From Pseudomonas parafulva (GTDB lineage Bacteria; Pseudomonadota; Gammaproteobacteria; Pseudomonadales; Pseudomonadaceae): a DNA stretch of 64,000 nt. Both the position numbers and the translations under genes were made by a program. The stretch is from positions 496,001 through 560,000 of the forward strand of contig NZ_CP009747.1 in the NCBI RefSeq assembly GCF_000800255.1. The letters run 5' to 3'. Shown here piece by piece: positions 7,954 through 18,956 of this stretch; position 1 is the first letter of the stretch, and each line of letters begins with the position of its first letter. A model generated the notes under the pieces. That model was not told where the DNA came from. It saw only the letters and a program-made list of their open reading frames with translations, and did no database searches.

Positions 7954-10900
7954 TCAGGGATTGCGTATCGGGGCGCCGCGCAGCAAGTGCTGGCGCCATG
8001 CGTTTTGCTCCTCGCCGGTGGCCTCGACCAGGCAGCGGAACGTACCGCCTGCTCGCACCGCCACCGGCACGCCATCGCGGTAGAGCAGGCGATTGGCGCT
8101 CAGCGCTGGCAGCTTGGTGCCCGGCAGTAACGTGCCGAGCAGATTCAACGGGTCGCTGCCGCTGACCATCACCCCCTCACCCTTCGCCTCGCGCCGGCGT
8201 ACCTGGCGCAACGAGGCCACGGCTTCGGGCAGGGCGAATTGTTCGCCAGCGAGCCCGGCGATGAAGCGACCGCCACGGATTTCCCCGCGCGCTTCCAGTC
8301 GGTGATAGCAGCGCAGCAGATCGCGCCAGGGCGGCAGCTGTTCGCTTTCACGCTCCAGCAGGCGCCAGCAGATCACGCCATAGCGGCGCAGCAACACGCG
8401 GGCGATGTACTCAAGGCGCTCGTCGTTGTCCTGTTCGAGGCTGCCACGGCGCAGCAATGACCAGCGCCCGGCCTGGAGCATGGGGCTGGCAAAGGCCATA
8501 GGACTGCGCCGGCCATGCCGCGCGGTGCGCCTGCTCACGGGCGTGATCAGGCTGCGCAAGCCGCTGAAGCCGTCGGCTGCGGCCAGTCCTGAGCCGACCA
8601 GTTCCTGCAGCGCCGTCTCCAATTCGCTGGGCAACAGGCGCGCCTCAGCGACGAGTTCGTCGAAGAACAAGGCGCCGTGCGCCTTTAAGGCCTGGTGCAC
8701 GCGCTGCGCCCGTGGCCCCAGCGTATCGGGATCGGCGCCGCAGGTCAGGCTGCGCCACAGGCCCAGGCGTTCGCGTGGCAGCAACACCAGCGGCGTGCTC
8801 GACAGCGTGCTGCTCGACACGCTACCGGTGAGCCGGGTCCAGGCCCACTGACCGCTGCGGCAGGCGTCATCCAGCCAATGCGGGCTGTAGTCGCCGATAC
8901 GGGTGGGCAGCACGTCCGCTTCCCAGGCCCCGGCCGCGCAAGGGAAGCCTTCGAGTTGCGCCAGTACCACGGTCACGGCCTGGGGACCGCGCAAGCGTTC
9001 GTCGGCGCTCAGGTGCTGCCAGTCGAACAGAAAACGCATGAAGTCCTGCAGGCTGACCGGCTCGATCTCCCGACGCAGACGCTTGACCGTATAACGATGA
9101 ATCCGCGCCAGCAGATGCCGTTCGCACCACTGCAAGGCCGGTTGCGCAGGGCTGAAGTGTCCGCGCAGCAGATAGCCTTCGCCTTCCAGTCGTGCCAGGC
9201 CCTGTTCCACTTGGGTTTCGCGCAGCCCCAAGGGCTCGGCGATCTGCGCCAGCGTCTGTGGGCCGAAGCCACTGAGGCGGGCGCGCAGCAACTCGCACAG
9301 GGCGTCGTCGGCAGCGACAGGCTGGTCGAAGCCCGGCAGCGCCTGCACCGCAGGTGTCAGGACGGCGCCGGGGTAAAGGGTCGTCAGCGCCTTGAGTCGC
9401 TCACGGGGCAGCCACAGGCCTAGGTCGGCCGTCTCCAGGCGACAGGCACGCCCCCCGTGGGTCAAGTCCGCGAGCAGGGCGTCCCAGCCTGGGTTGGCCT
9501 GCACCTCGTCGGCGGTGACCACGCCCAGGCTCATCAGCGCTTCGTGCAGTTCATCGGCGTCACGCGGCTGCGGCCAGGCCTCGATTGCGACGGCGTGAAT
9601 CGCCTCGGCATCCAGGGCGCCCAAGTCATCGGCGCTGTGCACGTCGCTCCAGCGTCGATTGAGCACCGCCTGGGTGCGCCGTTCTTCCAGCGGCGCGTCG
9701 TCGAGAAAGGCATAGGGCCGCGCGTTGAGGATGGCCGAGGCCAGGGGCGACGGGGCTGGCAGATCACGGGCGAGCAAGCGCACTTCGCCGCGCTCCATGC
9801 GCCGCAGCAAGGCCAGCCAGCCCTCGCTGTCCATGGCGTCGTGCAGGCAGTCGTCCAGCGTCTGCTGCACCAGAGGATGGTCCGGCACCTGGCGTTCGCC
9901 GACCAGGTTTTCCAGGCAGGCGATCTGGTCGGGAAAGACCGACGCCACCAGGTCTTCACTCTTCATCCGCTGGATCTGCGGGGCCACTTTGCGCCCGCCG
10001 ACGTAGCGCGGCAGCGCCATCGCCGTAGCGGCGTTCCAGCGCCAGCGCACACCGAACAGCGGCGCGTCGAGCAGCGCCTGGATCAGGATCGACTCGGCGC
10101 TGCGGCTGGAGAGGTAGCGCCACACCTCGTCCAGTTCGAAGCTATGGCTGGTGGACAACGACAGCACGATGGCATCTTCGCTGGCCGCCGCTTGCAGCTC
10201 GAAGTTGAAGGTGCGGCAGAAGCGCTTGCGCAGGGCCAGGCCCCAGGCGCGATTGATGCGGCTGCCGAAGGGGGCGTGAATGATCAGTTGGGTGCCGCCG
10301 GATTCGTCGAAGAAGCGCTCCATCACCAGCGTCTGCTGCGAGGGCAGGGCGCCGAGCACGTGCCAGGTCCGCCCCAGGTAGTCGAGCAACTGACGGGCGC
10401 TGTCCTCGCCCAATGCGTAGTGCGTCATGAGCCAGTTCAGGGCGGCGTCGGGGTCGTCGGTCTGGCGTTGCAACTGCGCATCCAGGCCCTGTTGCAGACG
10501 CGCCACCGCCGCCGACAGCTCGTCGCTGCGTCCCGGCGCTTCGCCCATCCAGAACGGGATGTTCGGCGCCAGCCCCTGGGCGTCTTCGACCCGCACGCGG
10601 CCTGGCTCGATTCGCAGAATGCGGTAGGAGGCGTTGCCCAACTGGAAGATGTCGCCGGCGAGGCTCTCCACCGCGAAATCCTCGTTGACGCTGCCGATGT
10701 TCAGCGCCTGGGGCTCGAGCAGCACGGCGTAGTCGGCGGTCTGCGCAATGGTGCCGCCGCTGGTCAAGGCGACCAGCTGGCTGCCACGCCGACCGCGCAA
10801 GGTGCCGCTGACGGCGTCGCGGTGCAGGTACGCGCTGCGCACACCCTGGCGGCCGTTGTAGCCCTCGGCAAGCATGCGCAGCACCGCCTGGTAGCGTTCA

Positions 10901-12252
10901 TCGCTGAGCGCGGCGTACGGCGTGGCGGCGCGCAGGCAGTCCAGCAGCGCCTGCTCGGGCCACGGCTGGTTGCTGACTTCGGCGACGATCTGCTGGGCCA
11001 GGACATCCAGCGGGGCTTCTGGCAGGTGCAAAGCATCGAGCTCGCCACGCTGTACGCAGTCGAGCAGGGCCGCACATTCGATCAGGTCGTCGCGGGAGGT
11101 CGCGAACAATCGGCCTTTGGGAATGCCATCGACCTGATGCCCCGAGCGGCCCACGCGTTGCAGGAAAGCAGCGATGGAGCCGGGCGAGGCGATCTGACAC
11201 ACCAGGTCGACCTCGCCGATATCGATACCCAGCTCCAGCGAGGCGGTGGCTACCAACAGCCGCAACTCGCCGGCTTTCAATCGCTGTTCTGCCGCCAGCC
11301 GGTGCTCCTTGGCCAGGCTGCCGTGGTGGGCGGCCACCTGGTCCTGGCCGAGGCGCTCGCTCAGGTGGCGGGTCAGGCGCTCGGCCAGCCGTCGTGTGTT
11401 GACGAACACCAGGGTGGTGCGGTGCTCGCGGGCCAAGGTGGCGAGGCGGTCGTAGACCAGGTCCCAGACATCGTTGGCCATTACCGCACCCAGCGGCACC
11501 GGCGGCACCTCGATGGCCAGGTCGCGTGCGCGGGCATGGCCGACGTCGACGATGGCGCAGGGTCGTTCGTGCCCGACCAGGAACTGCGCTACCCGCTCGA
11601 TGGGACGTTGCGTGGCCGACAATCCTATTCGCCGCAGCGCTCGTCCGCTCAGGGCTTGCAGACGCTCCAGGCTCAGCGCCAGGTGGCAGCCGCGCTTGTT
11701 GCCGGCCAGGGCATGGATCTCGTCGACGATCACCGTGTGCACCTGGGTCAGCCCGGCGCGCCCGGACGCCGAGCCTAGCAGTACGTAGAGCGACTCGGGC
11801 GTGGTCACCAGAATGTGCGGCGCGCGTCGGCGCATGGCGGCGCGGTCTTTCTGAGGGGTGTCGCCGGTGCGCACGGCGGTGGTGATCTGCGGCGCGTGCA
11901 ACCCCAGGTCGGCGAGCGTCTGGGCAATGCCTTCCAGCGGCGCCTGCAGATTCAGGCGGATATCGTTGGACAGCGCCTTGAGCGGTGAGAGGTAGACGAC
12001 TTGGGTGTGCGCGGGCAACTCGCCGCCGAGCGCCAGGCCTTGGCGGAACAGTTCGTCGAGCACGGCGAGAAAGGCGCTGAGGGTCTTGCCCGAGCCGGTG
12101 GGGGCGGCCAGCAGCATCGACTGCCCGGCGTGGATCAACGGCCAGGCGCGGGCCTGGGCAGCGGTGACCGTGGCGAAGCGTTGCCCGAACCATTGGGCCA
12201 CCGCAGGGTGGAACAGGTCGAGCGCCGGGTGGTGCAAGGCGGGCAGGTTCAT
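7954..12252 (-). CDS. lhr: Lhr, long ATP-dependent DNA helicase (full-length type)
   Basis: About 1432 residues. N-terminal RecA pair: Walker [17 protein letters not shown] box in [15 protein letters not shown], and motif VI in [11 protein letters not shown] winged-helix and Lhr-core region follow, then a long C-terminal extension typical of full-length Lhr (E. coli Lhr is about 1540 residues). Lhr is a 3'-5' single-strand DNA translocase and RNA:DNA helicase acting in DNA repair. The start is placed at [14 protein letters not shown] (12252); an in-frame ATG at 12315 would add 21 residues lacking family character. A second, shorter Lhr-type helicase is encoded at 50991-53441. Confidence 0.93.
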   Translation of the reverse strand: MNLPALHHPALDLFHPAVAQWFGQRFATVTAAQARAWPLIHAGQSMLLAAPTGSGKTLSAFLAVLDELFRQGLALGGELPAHTQVVYLSPLKALSNDIRLNLQAPLEGIAQTLADLGLHAPQITTAVRTGDTPQKDRAAMRRRAPHILVTTPESLYVLLGSASGRAGLTQVHTVIVDEIHALAGNKRGCHLALSLERLQALSGRALRRIGLSATQRPIERVAQFLVGHERPCAIVDVGHARARDLAIEVPPVPLGAVMANDVWDLVYDRLATLAREHRTTLVFVNTRRLAERLTRHLSERLGQDQVAAHHGSLAKEHRLAAEQRLKAGELRLLVATASLELGIDIGEVDLVCQIASPGSIAAFLQRVGRSGHQVDGIPKGRLFATSRDDLIECAALLDCVQRGELDALHLPEAPLDVLAQQIVAEVSNQPWPEQALLDCLRAATPYAALSDERYQAVLRMLAEGYNGRQGVRSAYLHRDAVSGTLRGRRGSQLVALTSGGTIAQTADYAVLLEPQALNIGSVNEDFAVESLAGDIFQLGNASYRILRIEPGRVRVEDAQGLAPNIPFWMGEAPGRSDELSAAVARLQQGLDAQLQRQTDDPDAALNWLMTHYALGEDSARQLLDYLGRTWHVLGALPSQQTLVMERFFDESGGTQLIIHAPFGSRINRAWGLALRKRFCRTFNFELQAAASEDAIVLSLSTSHSFELDEVWRYLSSRSAESILIQALLDAPLFGVRWRWNAATAMALPRYVGGRKVAPQIQRMKSEDLVASVFPDQIACLENLVGERQVPDHPLVQQTLDDCLHDAMDSEGWLALLRRMERGEVRLLARDLPAPSPLASAILNARPYAFLDDAPLEERRTQAVLNRRWSDVHSADDLGALDAEAIHAVAIEAWPQPRDADELHEALMSLGVVTADEVQANPGWDALLADLTHGGRACRLETADLGLWLPRERLKALTTLYPGAVLTPAVQALPGFDQPVAADDALCELLRARLSGFGPQTLAQIAEPLGLRETQVEQGLARLEGEGYLLRGHFSPAQPALQWCERHLLARIHRYTVKRLRREIEPVSLQDFMRFLFDWQHLSADERLRGPQAVTVVLAQLEGFPCAAGAWEADVLPTRIGDYSPHWLDDACRSGQWAWTRLTGSVSSSTLSSTPLVLLPRERLGLWRSLTCGADPDTLGPRAQRVHQALKAHGALFFDELVAEARLLPSELETALQELVGSGLAAADGFSGLRSLITPVSRRTARHGRRSPMAFASPMLQAGRWSLLRRGSLEQDNDERLEYIARVLLRRYGVICWRLLERESEQLPPWRDLLRCYHRLEARGEIRGGRFIAGLAGEQFALPEAVASLRQVRRREAKGEGVMVSGSDPLNLLGTLLPGTKLPALSANRLLYRDGVPVAVRAGGTFRCLVEATGEEQNAWRQHLLRGAPIRNP

Positions 12253-12365
12253 GCCCCGTTTATGGCGACTGAATGCCCGCTTGGCAAGGGGCCATTCGTC
12301 TGGCTTGAAGCGCACGGGGCCTTTTCGGGTATCCTCCCCGCCCCGTCGTCGAGGAAGCCCTGCCC

Positions 12366-12779
12366 ATGTCCCAGATCATCCATATCGCCGCTGCCCTGCT
12401 CATCGATCCGGCCGGCCGGACCTTGCTGGTGCGCAAACGCGGCACCCAGGCCTTCATGCAACCCGGTGGCAAGATCGACGCGGGCGAAACGGCGGTGCAG
12501 GCCTTGGCGCGCGAACTGCACGAAGAACTGGGCCTGCACATCGATCCCGAGCAGGCGGTGCACCTGGGCCGTTTCAGCGCGCCAGCGGCCAATGAGCCGG
12601 GCTTCGAGGTCCAGGCCGAGCTGTTTCGCGTTCACTGCGCCGAGGCGGTGACGCCTGCGGCGGAAATCGAGGAAGTGCAGTGGCTGGCCGCCGACCAGGC
12701 CAGCGCCCTGACCCTCGCGCCCTTGACCCGCGACCTGATTCTGCCGCTGTGGCGCGATGCCCTCAACGCACCGCGCTGA
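12366..12779 (+). CDS. NUDIX hydrolase
   Basis: 137 residues with a textbook Nudix box: GKIDAGETAVQALARELHEE followed by LGL, satisfying Gx5Ex7REUxEExGU. These enzymes cleave nucleoside diphosphates linked to another moiety; the exact substrate cannot be read from the motif. The ATG follows the divergent lhr promoter region. Its 3' end overlaps the 3' end of metR by 17 bp, tail to tail. Confidence 0.92.
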   Translation: MSQIIHIAAALLIDPAGRTLLVRKRGTQAFMQPGGKIDAGETAVQALARELHEELGLHIDPEQAVHLGRFSAPAANEPGFEVQAELFRVHCAEAVTPAAEIEEVQWLAADQASALTLAPLTRDLILPLWRDALNAPR

Positions 12780-13680
12780 CCCCATCGAGGGTGGCGAACG
12801 AGGTGTCCTTGGCCGTCAGCAGAAAGTCGCGCATGTACGGCGCATCAAGCATGTCGGTGCGCACGGCAGCATAGAGCGTGGCGAACAGGCCCTTGTCGCC
12901 CAGGCGCTTGCCCTTCACGTAGCCGCGCGAGCTGTACTCGTGCAAGGCCCAGTGGGGCATGCCGCACACGCCACGGCCGCTGGCCACCAGTTGCATCATC
13001 ATCACGGTCAGTTCCGAAGTGCGCACGGCGGCCGGTTCGATGTCCGCTGGCTCCAGGAAGCGGGTGAAGATGTCCAGCCGGTCGCGTTCCACCGGGTAGG
13101 TGATGAGCGTCTGGTCGACCAAGTCCTCCGGCACGATGTAGGGCTTGGTCGCCAGCGCGTGCTGATTGGCCACCGCGAGCATGGCCTCGTAGGTGAACAG
13201 CGGCACGTAGGTGATGCCGGCCAGGTCCAGCGGGTCGGAAGTCACCACCAGGTCGAGGTCGCCACGGGCCAGCGCCGGCAGCGGAGCGAAAGCGAAACCC
13301 GAAGCCAGGTCCAGCTCCACCTCCGGCCAGGCGTCGCGGAATTGATCGATGGTCGGCATGAGCCACTGGAAGCAACTGTGGCACTCGATGGCCATGTGCA
13401 GGCGACCGGCGGTGCCGCCGGCCAGGCGCGCGATGTCGCGTTCGGCACCGCGCAGCAGCGGCAGCGTGGCGTCGGCCAGTTGCAGCAGGCGCAGGCCGGC
13501 GCTGGTGAAGCGGATCGGTTTGGTCTTGCGCACGAACAGTTGCATGCCAAGGCGTTCTTCCAGTTCTTTGAACTGATGCGACAGCGCCGACTGGGTCAGG
13601 TGCAGGCGCTCGGCAGCCTCCACAAGGCTGTCGGCCTCGCGCAAGGCGTGAAGAGTTTTCAGGTGACGGATTTCCAGCAC
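12763..13680 (-). CDS. metR: MetR, LysR-type regulator of methionine biosynthesis
   Basis: 305 residues. The N-terminal winged helix-turn-helix reads LEIRHLKTLHALREADSL and then LTQSALSHQFKELEERLG with LFVRKTKPIRFT, which closely follows E. coli MetR. The C-terminal effector domain would bind homocysteine. The start is the GTG at 13680 (MLEIRHLKTL) because GGAG lies 7 nt upstream and the product then aligns with E. coli MetR; an upstream in-frame ATG at 13698 gives six extra residues. It usually activates metE/metH-type genes, none of which is in this window. Divergent from the alpha/beta hydrolase gene. Confidence 0.9.
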   Translation of the reverse strand: MLEIRHLKTLHALREADSLVEAAERLHLTQSALSHQFKELEERLGMQLFVRKTKPIRFTSAGLRLLQLADATLPLLRGAERDIARLAGGTAGRLHMAIECHSCFQWLMPTIDQFRDAWPEVELDLASGFAFAPLPALARGDLDLVVTSDPLDLAGITYVPLFTYEAMLAVANQHALATKPYIVPEDLVDQTLITYPVERDRLDIFTRFLEPADIEPAAVRTSELTVMMMQLVASGRGVCGMPHWALHEYSSRGYVKGKRLGDKGLFATLYAAVRTDMLDAPYMRDFLLTAKDTSFATLDGVSAVR

Positions 13681-13715
13681 GTGCAGCTCCGTGAGCAAAT
13701 TTTGAGGAAAGTCAG

Positions 13716-13736
13716 ATGAGGTTGAGTTTCCCTCAT
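13716..13736. promoter_or_regulatory. Inverted repeat in the metR / hydrolase divergent region
   Basis: ATGAGG at 13716-13721 and CCTCAT at 13731-13736 form a 6-bp inverted repeat separated by nine bases, 36 bp upstream of the metR GTG. A related TGAGGAAA at 13703-13710 faces TTTCCCTCA at 13727-13735. LysR regulators commonly autoregulate from such sites. It does not match the E. coli MetR consensus TGAANNNNNTTCA, so assignment is tentative. Confidence 0.3.
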
Positions 13737-13875
13737 GTTGCGCGGTGTGTCGACCGCGGGATTAATGACCGTTCAGCGACCTTAATCAAACTGTCACGCA
13801 ACTGTGGCAGCGCGCTTTAACGGATTTCATCAGACTCGCGCTCTACTGGGGATTTGCATTCTGGTGTTTCTGTCC

Positions 13876-14871
13876 ATGCGGTACTTTCTGATTATTGTTC
13901 TGTTGCTGTGCGGGGGGCCGGCCGGTTTCGCTGCAGGGCGTTGCGATGCCCAGGTGCCGGTGCAGCGCGCCGAGCTGGGGGGATTGAGCCTGGTCTACCA
14001 GAGCGTCGGTACGCCGGGCGATCCGGCACTGCTGCTGGTGATGGGCCTGGGCGGGCAACTGATCCACTGGCCGGACGACGTGGTCGAGGCGTTGTGCCGC
14101 CAGGGCTTTCGGGTGATTCGCTACGACAACCGCGATGTCGGTCTGTCGCGCTGGAACCAGCCGCCGGCCTCGGCCAACCTCACCGTCGAATTGCTGCGCT
14201 ACAAGCTGGGGCTGCCAGTGGCTGCCCCTTATAGCCTGACTGACATGGCCGGTGACGGCCTCGGGCTGATGGATGCGCTGGGCATCGAGCAGTTCCATGT
14301 GCTGGGCGTGAGCATGGGCGGCATGATCGCCCAGCATCTGGCGGCCATGGCGCCGCAACGGGTGCGTAGCCTGACCTTGATCATGTCCAGCTCCGGCGCC
14401 CAGGGCCTACCGGCGCCGAGTGCGGCGTTGGTGCAATTGCTCGCCCGGCGCAGCGCACCGAGCCGCGAGGTCGCGCTGGAGCAGCAGGCCGACTTGTTGG
14501 CGGCACTGGGCAGCCCAGCGGTGCACGATGACCGCGCGGTGTTGTTGCAGCAGGCCGCGCAGGCTTACGACCGGGCGTTCAATCCGGAGGGGGTCAAGCG
14601 CCAGATCATGGCGATTCTGGCCGAGCCGAGCCGGGTACAACTGCTCAATCGCCTGCGGGTGCCGACACTGGTGGTGCATGGCACGGCCGATCCCTTGCTG
14701 CCGGTGATGCACGGCGTGCACCTGGCCGCGCACATCCAGGGCAGTCAACTGCGCTTGATTCCGGGCTTGGCGCACCGATTCCAGGAGCCGTTCAAGGCGC
14801 CGCTGCTGGCGGCGGTACTGCCGTATCTGAAGTCGCATCGCCAGGAAACGGCGCACATCGCCGGGCTTTGA
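13876..14871 (+). CDS. Secreted alpha/beta hydrolase
   Basis: 331 residues. A signal peptide ([14 protein letters not shown] to about FAAG) leads to an alpha/beta-hydrolase fold. Features are the oxyanion segment [26 protein letters not shown], the nucleophile elbow GVSMGG (Ser), an acid in HGTADPLLP (Asp) and a late His in GLAHRFQEP. All three catalytic elements are present. It is likely exported to the periplasm or envelope. The natural substrate is unknown (esterase, lipase or lactonase are possible). The ATG at 13876 is preferred to 13804 because it directly begins the signal peptide. Confidence 0.88.
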   Translation: MRYFLIIVLLLCGGPAGFAAGRCDAQVPVQRAELGGLSLVYQSVGTPGDPALLLVMGLGGQLIHWPDDVVEALCRQGFRVIRYDNRDVGLSRWNQPPASANLTVELLRYKLGLPVAAPYSLTDMAGDGLGLMDALGIEQFHVLGVSMGGMIAQHLAAMAPQRVRSLTLIMSSSGAQGLPAPSAALVQLLARRSAPSREVALEQQADLLAALGSPAVHDDRAVLLQQAAQAYDRAFNPEGVKRQIMAILAEPSRVQLLNRLRVPTLVVHGTADPLLPVMHGVHLAAHIQGSQLRLIPGLAHRFQEPFKAPLLAAVLPYLKSHRQETAHIAGL

Positions 14872-14917
14872 GCAGGCTGGCGTCTAGGCCTGGGGCCGCG
14901 CCGTCGGTGAGAGGCGC

Positions 14918-16243
14918 TCAGCCCAGGCCGTATTTCTTCACCTTGTCGAACAACGTGGTCTTGGCCATGCCCAGCTCCTGGCTGGCCTGGCTGAGGTTAC
15001 CCCCGGTGCGCTGCAAGGCATCGCTGAGCAAATTGCGCTCGAAGGCTTCGACTGCCTCGGCAAAGCCCAGGCCCTGGCTGCCGCCGACGCCGGGTTTCTT
15101 GAACGCTGGCAGTCCCAGCGCGTAACGCTCGGCGACGTTGCGCAGCTCGCGTACGTTGCCTGGCCAGTCGTGGGCCATTAGCCGCGACAGGGTCTGGCTG
15201 TCCAATTGCGGCGCTTCACGATCAAAGCGCAGCGCTGACTGCTGGAGGAAATGTTCGAACAACTGGAGGACGTCTTCGCGGCGTTCGCGCAGTGGCGGCA
15301 GCTCGAGCGTAACCACGTTGAGGCGGTAGTACAGGTCGCTGCGGAACTGCCCCGTGGAGCCCAGCGCGTCGAGGTCAGACTTGGTGGCGGCAATTATCCG
15401 GCAGTCCACCGGAATGCTCTGGTTCGAGCCCAGCCGTTCGAGCGTGCGCTCCTGTAGCACGCGCAGTAGCTTGATCTGCAGGTTGACGGGCATGCTCTCG
15501 ACCTCGTCGAGAAACAGCGTGCCGCCATTGGCGTGCTCGATCTTGCCGATGCGCCGCTTGCCGGCGCCGGTGAAGGCGTTGGCTTCGTGGCCGAAAATTT
15601 CGCTCTCGAACAGGTTCTCCGGCAGGCCGCCGCAGTTCAGGGCCACGAACGGCGCGCCCTGACGGCGGCTGAAATCGTGCAGGCAACGCGCGACCAATTC
15701 CTTGCCGGTACCGGTCTCGCCTTCGATCAGTACGTTGGCCGAGGTATCGGCGACGTTGGCGATCAGCTCGCGCAGCGCCTGCATGGCCGGCGAGCGGCCG
15801 ATAATGCGCGCTTCCAGCGAGCCCTGGCCAGCCAACTGCTTACGCAAGGCCACCACTTCGCGTGACAGCCCGCGCTGCTCCAGCGCGCGGCGCACCACGT
15901 CCACCAGCCGCTCCGGCGAGAACGGCTTTTCCATGAAGTCGTAGGCACCGTTGCGCATCGCACCGACCGCCATGTCGATATCGCCGTGGCCGGTGATCAG
16001 CACCACCGGCAGGCTGCGGTCGCGGGCCTTGAGGCGGTTGAGCAGTTCCAGGCCATCGATGCCGGGTAGACGAATGTCGCTGACGACGATACCGGCGAAA
16101 TCGTCGCCGATACGTTCCAGCGCCTGTTCGGCGCTGCCCACGCCTTCGCAGGCGATGTCCTCCAGCGCCAGCGCTTGCTGGCAGCCGAGCAGCACGTGGG
16201 GGTCGTCTTCGACGATCAGGACGGTCAGGGGAGCTGGGGTCAT
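14918..16243 (-). CDS. aauR: AauR, sigma-54-dependent response regulator for acidic amino acid uptake
   Basis: 441 residues, DctD/NtrC architecture. The receiver domain (1-120) has the phosphoacceptor Asp in GIVVSDIRLPG. The AAA+ domain has Walker A GETGTGKE, Walker B GGTLFLDEV and the sigma-54 contact loop NAFTGA in place of GAFTGA. A C-terminal Fis-type helix-turn-helix follows (LSQASQELGMAKTTLFDKVKKY). In P. putida, AauS/AauR activates glutamate and aspartate uptake with sigma-54. It lies 13 bp downstream of aauS in the same orientation. AauR sites and a sigma-54 promoter are visible upstream of aatJ, supporting the assignment. Confidence 0.93.
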   Translation of the reverse strand: MTPAPLTVLIVEDDPHVLLGCQQALALEDIACEGVGSAEQALERIGDDFAGIVVSDIRLPGIDGLELLNRLKARDRSLPVVLITGHGDIDMAVGAMRNGAYDFMEKPFSPERLVDVVRRALEQRGLSREVVALRKQLAGQGSLEARIIGRSPAMQALRELIANVADTSANVLIEGETGTGKELVARCLHDFSRRQGAPFVALNCGGLPENLFESEIFGHEANAFTGAGKRRIGKIEHANGGTLFLDEVESMPVNLQIKLLRVLQERTLERLGSNQSIPVDCRIIAATKSDLDALGSTGQFRSDLYYRLNVVTLELPPLRERREDVLQLFEHFLQQSALRFDREAPQLDSQTLSRLMAHDWPGNVRELRNVAERYALGLPAFKKPGVGGSQGLGFAEAVEAFERNLLSDALQRTGGNLSQASQELGMAKTTLFDKVKKYGLG

Positions 16244-16256
16244 GGGGACTCTTCGT

Positions 16257-18164
16257 TCATGGTGTATCGGCCGAGTCGGTGGCGGGCGTTGCCAGCGGCA
16301 GGCTGAGGACGAACGCGGTGCCGCCGCCGGCAGGGTGTTCGACGCTCAGGGCGCCTTTGGCCGCAGCGGCCAGGCTGGCCGACAGCGTCAGGCCCAGGCC
16401 CAGGCCGTGCTCGCCCGGTTTGGTGGTGAAGAAGGGTTCGAACAGGTGTTTGCGCGCTTCATGGTCGATGCCGTGGCCATTGTCGCGTACCCGCAGGCGG
16501 TAGCGGTCGCCGGCCAGTTCGCCCTCCAGCCAAAGTTGCGGGTGGGCTTGGGCGGTCATGGCGTCCAGCGCGTTGCCGATCAGGTTGACCAGGATCTGTT
16601 CCAGCCGGGTCTGGTCGATGGCCAGTGCCTGGTCGTCGAAATCGCGGTGCAATTGCAGGCCGCAGGCACCGATACGGTTGGCCAGCACCTGCAAGGTGGC
16701 CTCCACCGCGCTATCGAGCGACGCCAGGCCGCTGTCTTCGCCGCGACGGGCGAAGGAACGCAGACTCGCGGTGATCCGGCCCATGCGGTCGATCAGGTCG
16801 TTCATGGTGCGTAGATTGGTGCTGGCGGTGTCCAGGGCGCCGCGTTCGAGGAAGCGCACGGTATTACCCGAGAGCGTGCGCAGCGCCGCCAGTGGCTGGT
16901 TGAGCTCGTGGGCGATGCTGGTGGACATCTGTCCAATGGCGGCCAGCTTGCCGGCCTGGACCAGCTCGTCCTGGGCGTGACGCAAGGTTTGTTCGGCATG
17001 ACGGCGTTCGCGGATCTGACCTTTGAGCCGCTCGTTGCTGGCGCGCAGATCGGCGGTACGCTCGGCGATCCGCCGTTCCAACTGGCTGTTGGCTTCTTCC
17101 AGCGCTTCGCGGGCCGCCAGGCGGGTGGCGATCACCTTGCGCCGCTCGTTCCAGGCGATGCCGAGGATCGCCAGCAGGGCGAAGGCGACGCCTACCAGGA
17201 TGCCTTGGATCATCGACTCGCGGTGCAAGTCCTGCAACGGGGTGAGCAGGGTGAAGTGCCAGGGTGTATCGGCCAGACGTCGGGTCTGTGCCAGGTAGGT
17301 GACTTCGTGGCTGGCGTCCTGGCCGCTGTCGCGGCTGGCCGGGAAGGTGAGCTTCTCCACGCCATCGCCCAGGGCTTCTCGCGCCAGAGGGTGCAGCTCG
17401 TTGAGCGGCCACCAGTAGTACTGCAGGCTGCGCGCCAGGTCCTCCTTGACCTGAGGGGTCAGCGGGCGGACCGATTTGAGCCGGCGCGCCGGATCGCTGG
17501 AGAGAATGATGATGCCGTTCTCGTCGCTGACGAAGGCTTCCAGGCGCGCGCGCTGCCAGCGCTCCTCCAGCGTGTCCAGGCGCACCTTGATCACTGCCAC
17601 GCCGATGATCCGACCGTGCTCCTCCAGGCCGTGGGCCAGGTAATAGCCGGCCTCGCCAGTGGTACTGCCGATGCCGTAGAAGCGCCCTGGTTGGCCGCGC
17701 ACGGCATCCTGGAAATAGGCGCGGAAGGCCAGGTCCTCACCCAGGAACGAGTCGGGGTCTCGCCAGTTGCTGGTGGCCTGGACCCGGCCGTTGGTGTCCA
17801 GCACATAGATGGCCCGGCTGCGGCTGCGCCGGTTCAGGCCTTCGAGGTATTCGTTGACCGCCTGGCGTGGACCGCCGTCGGGGTCGGCGAGCAATTGCGA
17901 AACGCTGTCTTCGAGTTCCAGCAGGCTGGGCAGGTAGGTGTACTTGCTGATTTCGCTCTCGACCGTGCGCGCATGCAGCTCGAGCTGGCGTTCGCCGTTC
18001 TCGCTGAGGGTGCGGATGCCGTTGCTCTCGCTGATCATGTAGCCGACCGACCCCAGGCCGACCATCAGCAGGATGATCAGAGGCGGTAGAAACAGTTGGC
18101 GGATCAGGCGGGATTTCACGGCAGGCTGTGCAGGGCGAAGAAGCGAGGGATCGCATTTCATCAC
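16257..18164 (-). CDS. aauS: AauS, sensor histidine kinase for acidic amino acids (DctB-like)
   Basis: 635 residues. A first transmembrane helix near residues 28-48 (FLPPLIILLMVGLGSVGYMI), a periplasmic dCache-like sensor, a second helix (GILVGVAFALLAILGIAW), a coiled-coil linker rich in Glu/Arg (LEEANSQLERRIAERTADL), then the kinase core. Kinase motifs are the H-box SIAHELNQPLAAL, N-box NLIGNALDAM, G1 DNGHGI and G2 GLGLGLTLS. It senses extracellular acidic amino acids and phosphorylates AauR, encoded directly downstream. All catalytic motifs are intact. Confidence 0.93.
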   Translation of the reverse strand: MMKCDPSLLRPAQPAVKSRLIRQLFLPPLIILLMVGLGSVGYMISESNGIRTLSENGERQLELHARTVESEISKYTYLPSLLELEDSVSQLLADPDGGPRQAVNEYLEGLNRRSRSRAIYVLDTNGRVQATSNWRDPDSFLGEDLAFRAYFQDAVRGQPGRFYGIGSTTGEAGYYLAHGLEEHGRIIGVAVIKVRLDTLEERWQRARLEAFVSDENGIIILSSDPARRLKSVRPLTPQVKEDLARSLQYYWWPLNELHPLAREALGDGVEKLTFPASRDSGQDASHEVTYLAQTRRLADTPWHFTLLTPLQDLHRESMIQGILVGVAFALLAILGIAWNERRKVIATRLAAREALEEANSQLERRIAERTADLRASNERLKGQIRERRHAEQTLRHAQDELVQAGKLAAIGQMSTSIAHELNQPLAALRTLSGNTVRFLERGALDTASTNLRTMNDLIDRMGRITASLRSFARRGEDSGLASLDSAVEATLQVLANRIGACGLQLHRDFDDQALAIDQTRLEQILVNLIGNALDAMTAQAHPQLWLEGELAGDRYRLRVRDNGHGIDHEARKHLFEPFFTTKPGEHGLGLGLTLSASLAAAAKGALSVEHPAGGGTAFVLSLPLATPATDSADTP

Positions 18165-18183
18165 AGTGGCCTTGTCACCACCA

Positions 18184-18213
18184 GCGTGCGCCGCCTTGGC
18201 GGACGGCGCACGC
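18184..18213 (-). terminator. Stem-loop between aatP and aauS
   Basis: GCGTGCGCCG (18184-18193) and CGGCGCACGC (18204-18213) pair perfectly over 10 bp with a 10-base loop. It sits just downstream of the aatP stop and before aauS in the direction of transcription. There is no U-run, so it may act as an attenuator or mRNA 3'-end stabiliser that lowers read-through from the transporter into aauSR. Confidence 0.55.
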
Positions 18214-18221
18214 CTGGCGCA

Positions 18222-18956
18222 TCAGTGCTGCAGGATCTTGCTGAGGAAGTGCTGGGTGCGTTCATGACGCGCTTCGGGTTTACCGAAGAAGTCTTCCTTC
18301 TGGCAGTCCTCGATGATGTGGCCCTTGTCCATGAAAATGACCCGGTTGGCGACCTTGCGTGCGAAGCCCATTTCATGGGTGACGCACATCATGGTCATGC
18401 CCTCATGGGCCAACTCGACCATCACGTCCAGCACCTCGTTGACCATTTCCGGGTCCAGCGCCGAGGTCGGTTCGTCGAACAGCATGACGATCGGGTCCAT
18501 CGACAGCGCCCGGGCAATCGCCACGCGCTGTTGCTGACCGCCGGAAAGCTGACCGGGGTGCTTCTTGGCGTGGGCGCCCAGGCCCACGCGGTCGAGCAGG
18601 GCCAAGCCTTTCTTGGTGGCTTCGGCTTCGCTGCGCCCAAGCACTTTGCGCTGAGCGATGGTCAGGTTCTCGGTGATCGACAGGTGCGGGAACAGCTCGA
18701 AGTGCTGGAACACCATGCCGACCCGCGAGCGCAGCTTCGGCAGGTTGGTCTTCGGGTCGGCGATCGAGGTGCCGTCGACCACGATGTCGCCCTTCTGGAA
18801 GGGCTCCAGCGCGTTGACGCACTTGATCAGGGTGGACTTGCCCGAGCCGGACGGGCCGCAGACCACCACCACTTCGCCTTTCTTGACTTCGGTGGTGCAG
18901 TCGGTCAGTACCTGGAAGTCCCCGTACCACTTGTTGACGTTCTTGATGGAAATCAT
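18222..18956 (-). CDS. aatP: AatP, glutamate/aspartate ABC transporter ATP-binding protein
   Basis: 244 residues, polar amino acid ABC ATPase: Walker [11 protein letters not shown]-loop [11 protein letters not shown], signature [10 protein letters not shown], Walker [13 protein letters not shown] and H-loop VTHEM. It energises AatQM-mediated import at the inner membrane. The ATG at 18956 overlaps the aatM stop by 4 bp (ATGA), so translation is coupled. It is the last gene of aatJQMP. Confidence 0.94.
   Translation of the reverse strand: MISIKNVNKWYGDFQVLTDCTTEVKKGEVVVVCGPSGSGKSTLIKCVNALEPFQKGDIVVDGTSIADPKTNLPKLRSRVGMVFQHFELFPHLSITENLTIAQRKVLGRSEAEATKKGLALLDRVGLGAHAKKHPGQLSGGQQQRVAIARALSMDPIVMLFDEPTSALDPEMVNEVLDVMVELAHEGMTMMCVTHEMGFARKVANRVIFMDKGHIIEDCQKEDFFGKPEARHERTQHFLSKILQH

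Noticed and set aside
9457..11778. 773-codon open frame on the plus strand inside lhr
   Set aside because: Entirely antisense to conserved Lhr motifs and without family signatures.
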